The position numbers were made by a program, and so were the translations under genes. From the NCBI GenBank assembly GCA_036874045.1, contig JAZBRI010000004.1:5580001-5644000 (forward strand): DNA of 64,000 nt, read 5' to 3'. This document shows, piece after piece, positions 24,341 through 37,299 of the stretch. The notes beneath the pieces were generated by a model. That model had not been told where the DNA came from, ran no database searches, and saw only the letters and a list, made by a program, of their open reading frames with translations. The stretch's first letter is position 1, and every line of letters starts with the position of its first letter. This DNA comes from Cymodocea nodosa. Its lineage: Eukaryota > Streptophyta > Magnoliopsida > Alismatales > Cymodoceaceae.

Positions 24341-24349
24341 TTATATATA
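24341..24349 (-). promoter_or_regulatory. TATA box of the aspartic protease gene
   Basis: The minus strand reads TATATATAA, about 45 bp upstream of the chosen ATG, next to a CT-rich tract. It argues against the upstream in-frame ATG. Confidence 0.6.
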
Positions 24350-24980
24350 GAGAGAGAGTGGCGACGCGGAAGAAGGAACGACTGCAGCGTTCTTGGAGTC
24401 GGCGATTTGGCCATCGCCCATCGATCGATTGTTGGACTTCTGGGATTCCCTTGGTGGACGATGACTGTTGCGGCGAATGAAGATGAGTAATGCGGACGTT
24501 ACTGCTGCATGAAAATTTCATGGGTCGAACCGATGGTTTAACGATCACTTAAACGCTGTTTTGTGATTAATTCGGTAGCTATGACGAGCGTGAATATTTA
24601 TCATTCATGCAATGAGCAATATTATAGTATTCATTATGCTATTACTTCACAAGTCCTTTCCCCTGGACATGGTTGTAGCAATTTAATTACGTATTAACTT
24701 TTCTATTGCTAATCTCTGCCCACGTTCATGCACCCTTAACGACGAATCGAAATCATCTGCATGTGTTTGCAAGACTTGTAATTCATCAACAAAAGATTCG
24801 AGCATCTCGATTTACCACAGGCAATCGTTTTGATTGATAAAATATGCCAGAGGAAGGAAAACCATTGTTTGAGAAGATCGTTAGCAGTGGTGGCCATTCA
24901 TTAAATATGTTAATCTGGAGTTATGATGTGCCTGCTTGAAAGCCAATGCCAATACCTAAACCAGAAGATCGCCCCCTTCC
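24350..24980. other. Intergenic between aspartic protease and NHL gene
   Basis: Promoter of the protease and 3' flank of the NHL gene. No other feature seen. Confidence 0.5.
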
Positions 24981-25826
24981 TCATACGCTCAACCCATCTA
25001 CCCCGCACCTTGTAGATGTCACTGACTGCTTGCTGGGGCTTACCACCACTGCACAGTCCACCGAAACCTGCACCACTCATCCAGCGAAGAACACATAACA
25101 CGAGATTAATCAACGAGCATTCCATAATCTTAATTCGTTACCAATTAAACTAAACAAGGCCTTGATGATACCATCCTCTTGTCAATTAAAATAATAATAC
25201 ATGATAGAAGGGAAAAATTAAGAATGTAGCTGACCGACCTTGACTTTGGGGGAAGTGAATGAGAGGACCCGAATGCTGGCGCCAACGTCGCCGACGACTC
25301 TGAACTCCACCCGGTCGTAGACGCTCGCGTCACGGACGAGGTGGACGGCATCGCTCTGCAGGAGGTCCAGGCGCGACACGACGACACGTGTCTCGACAAG
25401 CCTGCTGCCGTGGGCAGGCACCTCGAAGCTCGGCACGGTGGCCGACCCGAGCGGGACGCCCTTGTACATGACGTCCAACCCGGGGGACTCGTACCTGATG
25501 CCGACCTTGTTGGGGTTGGCGGCTAGGAACAGCAAGGTGATGTTCATGGTGAGGTAGGCGGAGGAGGAGGAGGCGGTGGGGGACTTGGATGGGGGGAGGG
25601 TGACGAGGATGTAGGAGACGCCGACCTGGCGGAGCTTGAAATCGGGCTTCTTAGGTTTGACGGCGAGGACGAGGACGAGGGCCACGGCGACGGCGAGGAG
25701 GACGAGGAAGACCAGGAGGAGGAAGAGGCAGCAGCAGCAGGACTTGAAGGAGGCGGACGAGCGAGGGTAGTGTCGGAGCCGATGGAGGGGCGGCGGTGGG
25801 CCGCGGTGGTCGGAGGTGGATGTCAT
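24981..25826 (-). CDS. NDR1/HIN1-like protein with LEA_2 domain, 224 aa, two exons
   Basis: Exon 1 is 25239-25826 (196 codons) and exon 2 is 24981-25067 (28 codons plus stop), joined in phase 0 after SFTSPKVK. Exon 2 encodes VSVDCAVVVSPSKQS and ends CGVDGLSV, the classic C-terminus of the family. It is too short to be seen as an ORF. Residues 1-28 are Pro/Arg-rich and cytosolic. Residues about 29-56 form a Cys-Leu-Val membrane segment. The LEA_2 domain follows, with MNITLLFLAANPNKVGIRYE. Members are plasma-membrane proteins, and several act in defence signalling; this one's role is unknown. The start ATG at 25824-25826 is preferred over an upstream in-frame start that adds 29 poorly conserved residues. 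It is divergent from TOM9, with about 400 bp between the two ATGs. Confidence 0.92.
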
Positions 25827-26115
25827 TGGGAGGATGAGGACCCTTGTTCTGTGGGTTGGGAGGAGTTCCTTGGCGTGAGGTGGAGATGGTGGTGTGGTGG
25901 TTGGGAAGCACATGTTGCAGTTGAGCTATTCTACTTTTACCAGTTTTCCTACGCAATGCAACGATACCATCAGTCAAAGTTCAAAATGTTTCGTGTTATA
26001 AAATATGTTACTATATAATTAATATTTTTATTGACGACAATTTAAAATTTTATCATATTTTCATGTATCAATTGAAATAATACCAAACGCCTCCTTTTAT
26101 TTATCTGGCCGTAGA

Positions 26116-26123
26116 TATAAATA
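26116..26123 (+). promoter_or_regulatory. TATA box of TOM9, with telo-box downstream
   Basis: TATAAATA, about 106 bp upstream of the TOM9 ATG. A telo-box core (TAGGGTTT, 26165-26172) lies in the predicted 5'UTR, a common arrangement in plant genes for translation and organelle biogenesis. Confidence 0.55.
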
Positions 26124-26228
26124 CTAAAACTAGATGTCGTGGGACTTTACCTGATCAATAAAGCTAGGGTTTTAGTTTTAACGGGGGTTTCGAGCTTTCG
26201 GAATTTCCGCTTCCGCCCAAACCATAGC

Positions 26229-26549
26229 ATGTCTCGGGGGAAGAGGGGGAACGGCGTCGTTGGCGGCAAGGATGAGGGAATTCTCGCTAGGGTTTCCACC
26301 ACGATCTCGGAGTCCCCCATAGTCTACAAGGGGAAGAAGGTCGCCTCCGATTCTGTCACGGTGGCGCACAAGCTCCTGAAGAGCACCGGCAGGGCAGCGT
26401 GGATCGCCGGGACGACCTTTCTTGTGCTGGTGGTCCCTCTCATCATAGAGATGGACAGGGAACAGCAGGTGGCCGAGCTTGAGATGCAGCAGGCGAGCTT
26501 GCTCGGCAGCGCGAATCCGGCTCCCGGCATGCCTGGCCCACCGAAGTGA
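26229..26549 (+). CDS. TOM9: TOM9 (plant TOM22 homologue), mitochondrial import receptor subunit, 106 aa
   Basis: A single exon starting MSRGKRGNG. It has a short cytosolic N-terminus that lacks the long acidic region of fungal TOM22, as in plant TOM9. The conserved part is LLKSTGRAAWIAGTTFLVLVVPLIIEMDRE. The membrane segment is at about residues 55-75. The C-terminal intermembrane tail is Gln/Glu-rich and ends in PGMPGPPK. In the known family, TOM9 docks with TOM20, TOM40 and small TOMs in the outer membrane. Length is near the usual 93-110 aa. The in-frame sequence before 26229 contains only non-ATG starts, so 26229 is the start. Confidence 0.94.
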   Translation: MSRGKRGNGVVGGKDEGILARVSTTISESPIVYKGKKVASDSVTVAHKLLKSTGRAAWIAGTTFLVLVVPLIIEMDREQQVAELEMQQASLLGSANPAPGMPGPPK

Positions 26550-29500
26550 GCAGGTTAGAGAATGCCTACGCTCTGTGATTTTCCGCCGTTTTTCTCTCAA
26601 TCCTGGATTGTGGAGTGTTCCTGCTTTTACTTGTTGTTTTATTTGATCTACTTTAGTTCTTCCTTTCCGGTAGCTTATATGTGCTCTAATAATACTTAAA
26701 ACTAGATTACTTCTTTGTCGTCCACAACTGTTTTTTCAATTAGAGATGAATGGATCGGCCAATCACCTACCAAATTCCGTGTTGCATGTTCAGTATCCCT
26801 TTGCTTCTCTCGCGGAATACATTGAATTTGTTGCGGGTAACATTGTCCATTCGATCGGAAAATTAGATAAAAGATTCGTCTGTTTATGACGAAGGATGAT
26901 TTGATTTTAAAATGAGTTTTGGTGGTTGTGAATTGAAATTTTTTGTCTTTCTTAACAACTTGGTTTATAATCATTTATCTGCGGTGCCTTTATTCATCTA
27001 GAAAAAATGGCATATGATGGGTTGCTTTTGAATTTCTGAAGTTTTCACTTGATTGAAAGTCATTAAATCGCCTTCGAATATTCTCATCGAAGTCATTTTA
27101 TCTGGCTAATATTTTTTCATTTTGGTAATTTCGTGGGTTCATATGGGTGTTTTGGCTCAGACCCGATTCATCCCAACACCAAACCCTGAATCTATCATAT
27201 CTTTTGTCCAGCTTGATCTCTTGCCAACCTAAATTCTTTGGTTCACGGTTGACCCATCACCAGTGTCATATTTCCATGCATGTTGCTCGGCTAGATCAGC
27301 AATTCACAATAAACATTCTCCCATGGTTGGTCAACATGATTATTATCATTGATTAGTCGATCTTATTTAACACATGACAATTATAAACTAAAATCTGATA
27401 TCAACATTTGAATTGCTTGTTTGACTTATGTATCAGATAGTCCTTTGGAATTTTACAAAGGTGAAGACCATATGAACCCTTACTAGTTGCTAAACTGGAC
27501 ATCATTGCAACCCCTCGTTTAGATAGACACCCATACCAGACGTCTTCCCAGTTCTCATTGTTACAAACGTCACATTCAGATGTTTGATTCGGAATGGTTA
27601 CTGCCAAAACTATAATTTTGGTTTCTCCTGTAATTTTGAAACTTTTTGAATGTTTCTTTTGGTAACTTACCTCGCCCAAATCTTCAGCATTATTTCTCAT
27701 TAAACCACAACCATTGGAGCGAGGAGTCCTGGGCAGAGTTATTCATTTGTGTAGAGAAGAGAGGGGCTATGTTGTCGTTCCTTAAAGGTGAAGTTGAGGC
27801 TTCGAATTTCTACTAGGGTTCAGGGCAGCAAGATTGTCTTTGATGTGTCCATTGGCATACATCATCTGACGACTTTTGGGTTATTTGGTAGCCTATGTTC
27901 CATTCGTATGTAACTCATGGATTACTTGCCATAGCTGATCAACGGTGGGAGACGACATCTAAGAATCTAAGGACATGACTTTTCCGAAATTTTCTTGCTA
28001 TTGGCCTTTGACCATTTATAGAAAATCCCATAGAAAAATTAAGAAAGTGGAAAAATGGAAGGTAGTTAATTTGATTATGGTTCGATTAGTTTGTACGGTA
28101 GGATGCGCGGATGCGCATGAATTAGTATTTTGAACTCTTGGTTTGGGGTGCCTTGGAGCGGCTTGTGAAGCTGTAATTTGGTACACAAAAGCAATTTTTC
28201 TAGAGAAAACTCTTCAACTTGGTTACATAATCCAACAATTCCAAAAGAAAAAGTGTTGACTAGACTCTTACAATCTTCAAAAAAAAGAATGCTTTCGGAA
28301 TAAGATAAAAGTGGGCATGGGAAACTCACATAGGTGGAGGCTTATCATCTGTCTGCTTATGAGGTGCACGGTGTCAACTATGAAAGATCAATTTTGTCGT
28401 AAAAATACGTGAATTTTTTTAGAAGGATATGGATTTGGGTATCAATGTTTGATCTTATATGATCTCAACTTTTGGGAGTGGTCGTAAAAGTTGCTTTGCT
28501 ATACATGGAATCTAGTTAAAAGTAGAAACTCGGAGAGGGAAGCTTGTAATTACACTTGCAAACGGACAGTGATTGCAACATTGATATAAAGTGACACGTA
28601 CCTATCTTTCAATCTTTCTATAAAAAGGTATTTTTATAGAGAAGTTTTTTTTTGATAATGATATTTTTTGCGTTTATCAGTATTTCAAAGTAATTACGAA
28701 TGCTAATGTGATTGATCAATGAGCCATTATTGCAAATGTTGAATTTATTATATAGGATGATTCAGCTCCAGGATCTGTTCCTTGTGGCAAATGTTTTTTT
28801 TCCCCCGTTGCTCTTGTCCTCGTGTTATTTTTCCTCGGTCTCCTCTCGCATCGAGAGAGGAAAAGGAGGTGGGCGGTGGTGGTGCTGGTCTTGGAGATAA
28901 GATGAGGCCGAGCAATCGGCGAGTGGGTACTGTGAGCTACCATGTTTCGGATCATATATTCTCATTAAGCGGAAAGAAGATTTACGTGATACCAATTTTA
29001 GTAGGTGCATTGATTGAAATGGCCATTTGAGTGAGGTATCGATACCAAAGATAACCCACTCTTTTAAACCATGAAGAAGGCGTTGTGACGCATACAGAAG
29101 TTTTGGACGATTCACATAATTTTCTAGAAAGGTACGATACTGAATGGATAAAGATTCGATAGGTTTATATTTTATTACTCGCTTGGGCGACTGGTAATTG
29201 ATCAGTCGATTTCCAGTGGACGAGGACGAAGAGGACAGAGAATACAAATGCTTTCGATAAATCCGCGTTGAGATAAGATACTTTTTATAAGGATAAGAGC
29301 AACGAGCACGGCACAGTGATCACGCCTCCCTACCGTACCAGTTTCTTTAAAACGGGCATTTTTTAATTCACAATGCCAAGTTGTATGCAGCTCTTTTAGC
29401 AATATCATGGTCTCCTCGGGCACATTTAAGATTGAATATAAGTATTTCCGAAAATCATATTTTAAATGTCCTCGGGACGATGGTATTTTAGAAAAATAAA

Positions 29501-31170
29501 ACATTAAATAATATTCTTAGTTCATTTTTATAATTTCAAGATCGAGAAAAAGTTGGATTTTAATTGATTTTCAAGATTCTGTACATTTGTCTCTCGTAAA
29601 ACGAAGTCAATAAAAATGACCCAAAAAGTCAATATATCAATATAAAATCTATACCAGTTTAGAATAGTTTCAAGCTAGAATCAAATCATAAAATTTGAGA
29701 AAGTGAATTAAATCACTAAAAATAGTTAATAATTGACGTTGTAATTTATTGATACACGAAAGGTGGATGCATAAGTAATGTACATTTAATTGCAAGGATG
29801 TTCTAATAAAGCTAATGGTTTTTTAATTGCATGTAAGTAAATATAGGTTTTTGGATGTCATACAAGTATTTACGATTTTTTTAAAGCACGCAAGTGAAAA
29901 AAACCTAATAACATTTTTTACGAAGGTGTTACTCTTCGTGGAAAGGGAGAGAGGAAAGACGAATCATATTGATAATTCGTCAACAAAGTTTATATTTATT
30001 TGTCTTGGATAATAGATAACGACAGAAAATGCAATAAGAACATTAGAAAGAGAAAGATTTAAAGCGATAAAAAATAAGGGAAAAAGGATGTGAGGAAGAT
30101 ACGAGGAAGTATTCACACTTAAAAATAATGTAGAGGTTTATTTTAGAGTTTAGATGTATTAATTTAAAATTTATTAATGATAAAGATTATATTTAAAATA
30201 AAAAATATCTCTTTCTTGTAAATATTATTTTAAATATAATTTTCATTGTTAATAGATTTTAAATCCATATATCTATATCACATATAAACACATCTATAGC
30301 ATTTTTAGTTGTCTTCAATTTTATTTTATTTTATTTTCTTGTCATCAGAATTTAATATTAATGTAGATATTTACAATTAAAATGGATGCTTATTTTAACT
30401 ATTTTTCAAGGAAATCTCTTTATAAAAAAATATTTCGGTGGTCTGAATTGCCAAAATATGTATTTTTTATTAGATTTGACCAGTGATGAAGTTGAAGTTA
30501 TTAATGATGTCTATCTTATCTTGTTGAAAATTAATTGTAAACTCTTTTCGTATTGAAAGTTATTTATTAATCGAAAAAAATGTCTGACCTATTGGTTATA
30601 ATAATAATAATAATTGATTACAGTTGATTTATTCTCTCACGATTAATTTGTAATTTAGTTATCGAAAATTTAATCGTGCTCGTCGCGAATTTTTCGATTT
30701 CCATCAACGAAAACGTAAACGAAAGTTAACAACGCGATTTAACATTTTTTGTAAATAACTTAATATTCCTTAAATGTATTTGATCTATTCTCTAGAAAAA
30801 AAGGCTGGAAATCTCAAAAAAAAAAAATACACGTTAATCAATACCATCTTAGAAACAAGGAATTATTCTCCAAAGGAAAGGGGACTCTTTTTTATTTTCT
30901 CAGAAATAATATCGTTAGAAATATGATATTATTTGTAAAAAAAGGAAAGGACTCTACTGCTTTTCTCAAAAATTTCTTAACGATGTTTTTTTTTTTTTGC
31001 GAAATAAAATTTCTTGGCCACCTTCTTATTAATATTTTGCAATAAAAATTTAAAGATACTTATTTTATAGTGTATTAAATTATTATGTTAAAAGGTTGTA
31101 TTTATTATTTAGTTAAAATGTAATGGTTAAAATCAACAGAAAATTAATAAATTTTAAGATATCTCTATCT
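26550..31170. other. 4.6 kb intergenic region
   Basis: TOM9 3' flank, then anonymous AT-rich DNA. The only coding-like block is at 28825-29504 (next entry). An ORF at 27401-27700 (minus, 99 aa) has no family resemblance that I see. A (TAA)n microsatellite is at 30600-30613. The rest, 29510-31170, shows nothing. Confidence 0.5.
28825..29504 (-). other. Unassigned coding-like block, overlapping open frames
   Basis: Two overlapping minus-strand frames are open: 28825-29247 (140 codons) and 29202-29504 (100 codons), in a block less AT-rich than its flanks. Composition looks protein-like (for example a QSPKRVIKYKP stretch), but I recognise no domain. It could be a gene relic, organelle-derived DNA or chance. 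I could not match it from memory to plastid ycf1, ycf2, matK or rpoC1. Confidence 0.2.
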
Positions 31171-31177
31171 CTCTATG

Positions 31178-31185
31178 TATATAAA
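31178..31185 (+). promoter_or_regulatory. Possible TATA box of the vasculin-like gene
   Basis: TATATAAA, followed about 100 bp later by a CT-rich tract (about 31277-31306) that is typical of plant 5'UTRs. Confidence 0.35.
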
Positions 31186-32556
31186 GTCATTTAATAAAAA
31201 AATATACAATTACCACGTAAGTAAAAAAAAAGAAAAAAATATACGGCCAAAAAAAAACCTAATATCACGGAAATCCCCCCCGCCCTCCCCCTCCCTCTCT
31301 CTCGTTTTGTTACACCACACCACGCCCGTTTTCGAAGCGTTTCACACGGCACAGGCACCAACACAAGCCATCCGGAGAGAAAGAGAGAAGCGAACGCTAC
31401 CGAGGAGAAGAGGAGGAAGGAGGAGGAGAACAAGAAGGAGAGTGGAAGTAGAAGGTTCTTAGGTTTTCTTTGGCGAAGGTTATAGGAATCGGGAACGAGA
31501 AGGGGAAGAAGTTCCCCGTCACTCCGCCACCGCCACTGCCACCGCCTCCCGGGAAATCCGAGGGCATTACTCTGTCTCAATCGCATAGGTGGGGAAGCGA
31601 GAGAACACGAGAAACTCCCCTCCCCTTCCTCAATGCGTGGATTCCTCCGCCTCCCCGATTCACACCTTTCGCTGAGATTGCAGTCCTTGTCCGTTTTCTC
31701 CTCGATTAATTCGGGAGGCTTCGTTTTTCCTTTCCTTTCGTAATTCGATCGTGGCGTAGTAGGGAAATAGAAGTATAGGAAAAGGAAGGAAAGCAAGAGC
31801 TCGTTTTATTCCTCATCTTTTATTTCTCTTTTTCCATCCTACATATTTCTTTTGTGTTTTCTTGAGGGCCTCTTTTTTTATTTTATTTTTTCGGGCGAGG
31901 CGGTTAGGGTTTTATGTGCAAGAGAGTAACCGCCCATCACCAATCCCCTAGGGTTTTGCGGTTTGTGGTCTTCGCCCCTGTCTCTCATTTTCCCGTACGT
32001 TTTCTGTTTCGTCCATCCCCTTCTCCGGCCCCCTTGCGTTGGGTTTCTACGCCTGGTGTGGTTTCCTCCAGCAACTGCACTACTCGTTGTGTTCGGCATT
32101 CTGGGACCCGGGAGAAGAGGGGGAGTACTGAATTCACTGTTGTTTTGCCGGAGACGGAGGCCTAGGGATCGTTACTTTGCGCTTCCTTATTGTTCTCTGC
32201 ACCTCATATTCTCGCGTGTTGATGACGGCGCTGATATGATTGACATTTGGCTAGCCGATTTTCGCAGTTCCTGAGAAATTTCATTTGTTCTGGGAAGTCG
32301 GTTGCTTTGTCTTGTTTGGCCACAGAGCGGGAATTTTATAGAGCGTGATGCTTATGACGGATTGCTTGTTTCTAAGGGAAGTATTTCGGTGGTTTCAGAG
32401 ATAGTGCTGGAAACAGATTTGCAGTTTGTGATGGAGTGATATAGGAAATTCTATTGTCTTCTATTATTGTACAGAAAGGTGACATACAAACAGTAGATAG
32501 GGTGATTTCAAAGTAAAGAGGGCCGACCATACGCTGGATGATGGTTGTAAACTGAT
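31186..32556 (+). other. Likely 5'UTR (possibly with an intron) of the vasculin-like gene
   Basis: Purine- and CT-rich leader sequence, telo-box-like TTAGGGTTTT at 31904-31913 and several short upstream ORFs. No convincing coding exon. An untranslated intron is likely, but I could not fix its borders. Confidence 0.4.
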
Positions 32557-35500
32557 ATGGAGAAAAGCGAACCAACTCTTGTTCCTCAGTGGTACAGAAC
32601 AGGTGGAATTTGTAGCACCAATACCAATTCGCATCACCGGTATTCATCTTCAACAAAAAAAGGTATTTTGCTTTTTATATTGTTTCTGTGTAAATTTACT
32701 TCATGATGGCAATAATATCTTCTCTCTGACATCTTTTGCTTTCTTTGTACTAGATGATCAAGGGATTGGGCTTTCTTCGAGGAACAGACTGACACCAAGC
32801 ACAAGTGACTGTGATTCTTTTCAGTATTCTGTGTTGACAGATACAAATTCAAATCCTTCTTACCATAGGAGTAAGAGCTTCAATGGCTCCATGGGATATG
32901 GAAGTCCTACACATCCAAGGCCTTACTATAATTTCAACAGGCGTTACCGTGACAAGAGGCAGGAGAAAATCACAATTTCTCGTGAGAAGAGTTCAAATGG
33001 GTTGGATAATGGGCATAATGGCCATGCTGGCATCTTTCCAATAGGTAGAAGTGAGAAGGATCCTTTGTCATGGTCACAGCCGAAGGTTGCTGGAAGGTGC
33101 TTAGAGCAACAGCCTAAAGGGGTTGGAAATGATACGAATAATGGTGTTTCTCCAAAGAATTTGACTGGAGAATTTGACAAATCTTCCTTTGAAAGAGACT
33201 TTCCTTCTCTAAGTGTTGAAGAAAAGATACGGTCTTCTGAGATCGGGAGGGTACCTTCTACTGCTTCTAGCACGGTCTCACAGAGCCTTCCAATTGGTAC
33301 ATCAGTCACCATTGGCGGGAAAGGCTGGACATCGGCTTTAGCTGAAGTGCCTCCCATAGTTGGAAGTAGTAAACCTGTGATTTCTTCTGCACAACAATCT
33401 AGCCTTGCAAATTCAGTTCCACCGGCTGCCTGCTCAAACACTGGTTTGAACATGGCAGAGACAGTGGCTAAGGCACTTTCTTCTACTCATCTGAATCCAC
33501 AGGTTTTTCTTCTCTTCTTGTTTGATTACCTGCTTTTTCCAGACATTCCGTTTCTTTTCATTTCTATCATTTTCTCATCTCATTCCACATATTTTTCTTG
33601 CACTTTTGGTGCGGCATGCAGTTGTCTGATGACACCGAAAAGCTTGCAGAATTGTCTAAAAGGCAATTCAAACATTTAATACCTGTGACACCCTCAACAC
33701 CAAAAACTTCGGTAAATCTTCCTCATATCACTATATGTAATATTATTTTTTGTGTATTAATATTGAAAATTTTAGTTCCTCCTTTGGAATTATAAAGGTT
33801 AATTTTGTATTATCTTATTGGCACCTGTTATGACAAACTTTAAGGGATGCAAAGAATGTTCATTCTAATAAATAAGTATTTTTGTGTCGATGAATTCTTT
33901 ATTGTGAATTTGTATTTTTGTGTTTATCAATTCCTTATTGTTATCCAACGTCATAATTTAATATATCATCTAATTGAGAAGTGTTGATCACCAACTAAAT
34001 ATTGTTTATGCAGATGTCCCTTGTTTTTGGGCGATAAGAAATTTATGTTTTATGGAAACCCTTGAATAGTGGTGCCTGGTGAATTGTGATAACTTATTTC
34101 AGTATCAATGTTGGTTTTCCATACCAAGCAGTGGGATTAAGGCAATGTTTTTTGTCCTTTTGTCATTATTGTTTTTGGTCATGATCATGAAATATAAGGA
34201 GTAATACTTCTGTACTCGCATAGTTATAATTATGAAACAGAGCATACTATGGTAAACTTGTTTACTTGATGACTTTGAAGCTGTGGTTGCATCCAACCTA
34301 GTAATTCTAAAACATTGTCATTATTCTATTAAGATTCATATATGATTTTCTAGGGAAATGCAAAATCACATCTCATATTGATTTTCTCACAAATTAATTG
34401 CATTGGTGGTTGCATATGCACGATATTGATTTTGAATGCAGATTTCAAGTAGCTTGATGGTAGAAAGAGTAAAATATCTGCCTTAGGGTCTCATTGGTTT
34501 GGTTTCAAATAAGTGGTATCAAGTAGAAGTTAGAAATTTAAGGAAATTTATCTTACAGGTTACTTATTATGATTGGTCCAATATTTGATTCAACAGAGTT
34601 TAATTGGTGGCTTTTGTTGAATATCTGAGATTTTAGTAGCTGCGCTCCAGCATTTTGTCCATTCTATAGCACAGTGGAATAAATGGTTTGAAATTGTTGC
34701 ATCCGCAGTCAAACACGCAATAATCTCTTTATTTTGTTCTAGCTATCATCTCCACTATGAGGAACGAGCAATGGATAATTTTATCTTCCACTAACTCCCA
34801 TCAAGCCCCTTCTTCTTCTTCCATGTGGACCAAAATGACTTTACATCAAGCCTGTCTATCTTTCAAGGTCTTGATAGTGCATCCCATCACTTGTTCATTG
34901 ACAAGCAGCCAAATAATAAATGCCAAAGACACATTCTACATGCTTGTCATATGAAACTGTCATCTCTTAAGTGCCAACTTCGTGGGTAGATCACCACACC
35001 CGTCCTGTCAAGAGAAGAATTGTACTTTTGTGGGGATCTAGGTAAGCCAAAGAGTTTCTTAACTATAGGATTGTGATAACATATTTATCAACAAAAAAGT
35101 GTTATTTTGTTACCTGCAATATCAAAGCAACATATAGAGTTAGCAATTTTAACTATATAGATTTGAAAATAACTTGCAATTTTCCTGTGTTCTGTAGTTC
35201 TATATCTTTGAGCTTCTTATGGTCATGGCTATTATAGACACCCAGCAATGAAACGAGGTGCTTGGGTGATGCTTAGGCACTGGGTTATATTTTTATCCTT
35301 TTTCATGTTTCTCTGTGTTATATATTTTTTATATATAATGCATTACTAAATTAAAATACCGCTTTGTAAGATTGAAGCTAACATTCTAGCAATGGTTCTC
35401 TGTTCCCCACATTAGTAATCTGCAGTCATATAAAAGGTTATGCACACATGTGAATGCGTTTTTTATATAAGTTATCGAACCTGGTGTTATATTAGGGTTT

Positions 35501-37299
35501 ATAATGAGTTTTACAAAAGATCCATATATGGATCCATTGGTGGTGCCTAGGTGTAGGTCTTGTGGTACCTACACTTGAAACCAATTTTAATCCAGGCATT
35601 CTTATGCTTCAATTTACACCTAGCTGCCCCCCCTAATATCCTTGCCTATATCAATGCACAGTTTTTGACTTGTATCAATAACAATAGATGAAACTATCCA
35701 TTCAAATATAAAATAGTAATTCCTATAAGATTGGTTAATTGCACACAAAATTGTATACTTGAATAAAATTCAAATTTAGCATCTGTTAGATGAGGCATCT
35801 TACATTCAACAATCTGGTTGTAATGCAATAATCAAAAGGAAGTCTTACTTTCCTGATTTTAGAAAAGGAAATCGTTTTTATTTTAATTGTAGTAATTGGT
35901 AACGGGATAATTCTTTTAATATGCGAGAAAAGTCCTAATGCCACATCTTACATTTTACATGGCATTAAAAAATAGCTGGTTAGTGACCTAATTCTGTTGT
36001 GGAAATAAATATTAATCTAACTTTGGTCATTTCCGTATACACCTTTGATATCTCTATAGCATACCCTTCCTATTATCTTGGTGAACGTAAAACCACTACC
36101 ATTATCAATAAATAAAAAAAATACCCTTCCTATTCAAACAAACATAAATTGTTATTAATGTGCCTATTATCTAATTTAATGGATTCCATATTACCCTCTT
36201 ATCTCAAATGCCAAACAATATGGAAATTTCTGAAATAATCTGATTTAGAATTGCATATTTCACAAATATTCATCAGTTTGTAAGCAGCCATTGTCAGCAT
36301 GCTTCTAGTTGACTACCTGCTACCAAATCCTCTGGCTCTGAACCATTTAGTTCAGTTGTTTGATTCAACAATTATTTCCCTCGCCTAATCTTTTTGATTA
36401 GTTGATGTTTTGGCTATAGACTTTTTTTTAATGTAGCTTTTTGCTCAGGTTGTCGGTTCCCTGGAGAGGTTAAAAACAAAGGGAGCAAGAACTGGAAATG
36501 TGAGCGTGCCCGCAAAATTTGCGTCACATACATCCCAGCATGTGAACTACCCAAATCGTGGAACTGCAAGATCTGAAAGTCTGAAGACACACCAAGTTGG
36601 GAACTTTCAAGTTCTGAACCGGGAAAGAAATGGCTCAAGTTCAGTAGCCAACAAGGTTCCTGGTCCTACTGTTACCAACAAAAGTGCAAATCCAGGTAAT
36701 TTTGTTCCAAGTCCTGCAACTTCCTGTAACCTGAAGCTTAAGCCTGATGGGATTCAGTGCACCACCGACAAAAGACTGTCTGCTCAAGGTCGAATTAGTT
36801 TCTTCAATACTATCAGGAATGGATCATCCTCAAACAATATCCAGCAGCAGTATTCTTCTGCTAACTCTTCTACAACAGTGAAAGTTGGTGAGCAGGCCTT
36901 ATTAATGCCAAATGATTCTGTTTGTTACGGAAAAGAACTTTCTGGATTGAATTCCCCTGCAGTTGGCACAACGATGAATGGCAACGGCATTGTAGCGACC
37001 CATGATGACTCGATAAGCACTGAAAAAGTTTTGTCGATTGAAGATGAAGAGAGCAGCACTACATATTCAGATATCCCAGATGAGGAAGAAATAAACTTTC
37101 TTCGTTCACTTGGTTGGAAGGAAGGTTCTGGGGAAGAAGCTCTAACTCCTGAAGAGATTGATGCTTTTGTCAGAGAGGTAATTTGTAACCATTGTGGTTC
37201 GGTAAACATTCCTTTTTCCCAAATTTAATCAAATTCTATTGCTCTTTTCAGAGTGGGCATCTTCTGAACTCTGTGAAAAATCACTGCCCCCAACGCTAA
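32557..37299 (+). CDS. Vasculin/GPBP1-like protein of unknown role, about 573 aa, five coding exons
   Basis: Exons 32557-32662, 32754-33502, 33622-33711, 36449-37177 and 37252-37299 keep frame (1722 nt). The N-terminus MEKSEPTLVPQWYRT matches plant vasculin-like proteins (MERSEPTLVPEW). FERDFPSLSVEEK is the hallmark FxRDFPSL motif, followed by GGKGWTSALAEVP. Near the C-terminus, EEEINFLRSLGWKE and LTPEEIDAF are the other conserved block. Animal GPBP1 binds GC-rich promoters; the plant function is not established. Most of the protein is Ser/Asn-rich and disordered. The last exon is uncertain: the AG at 37250-37251 gives 15 residues and a TAA at 37297-37299, while an AG two bases later opens a longer frame. 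Confidence 0.8.
33712..36448 (+). other. Intron 4 of the vasculin-like gene, 2.7 kb
   Basis: No exon found. It contains GCCTAGG-type repeat sequence near 35240-35290 and 35540-35650, shared with other introns in the window. Otherwise anonymous. Confidence 0.55.

Noticed and set aside
34757-34954. ORF in intron 4 of the vasculin-like gene
   Set aside because: Not conserved with the family; it would break the exon phase and has no recognisable domain.
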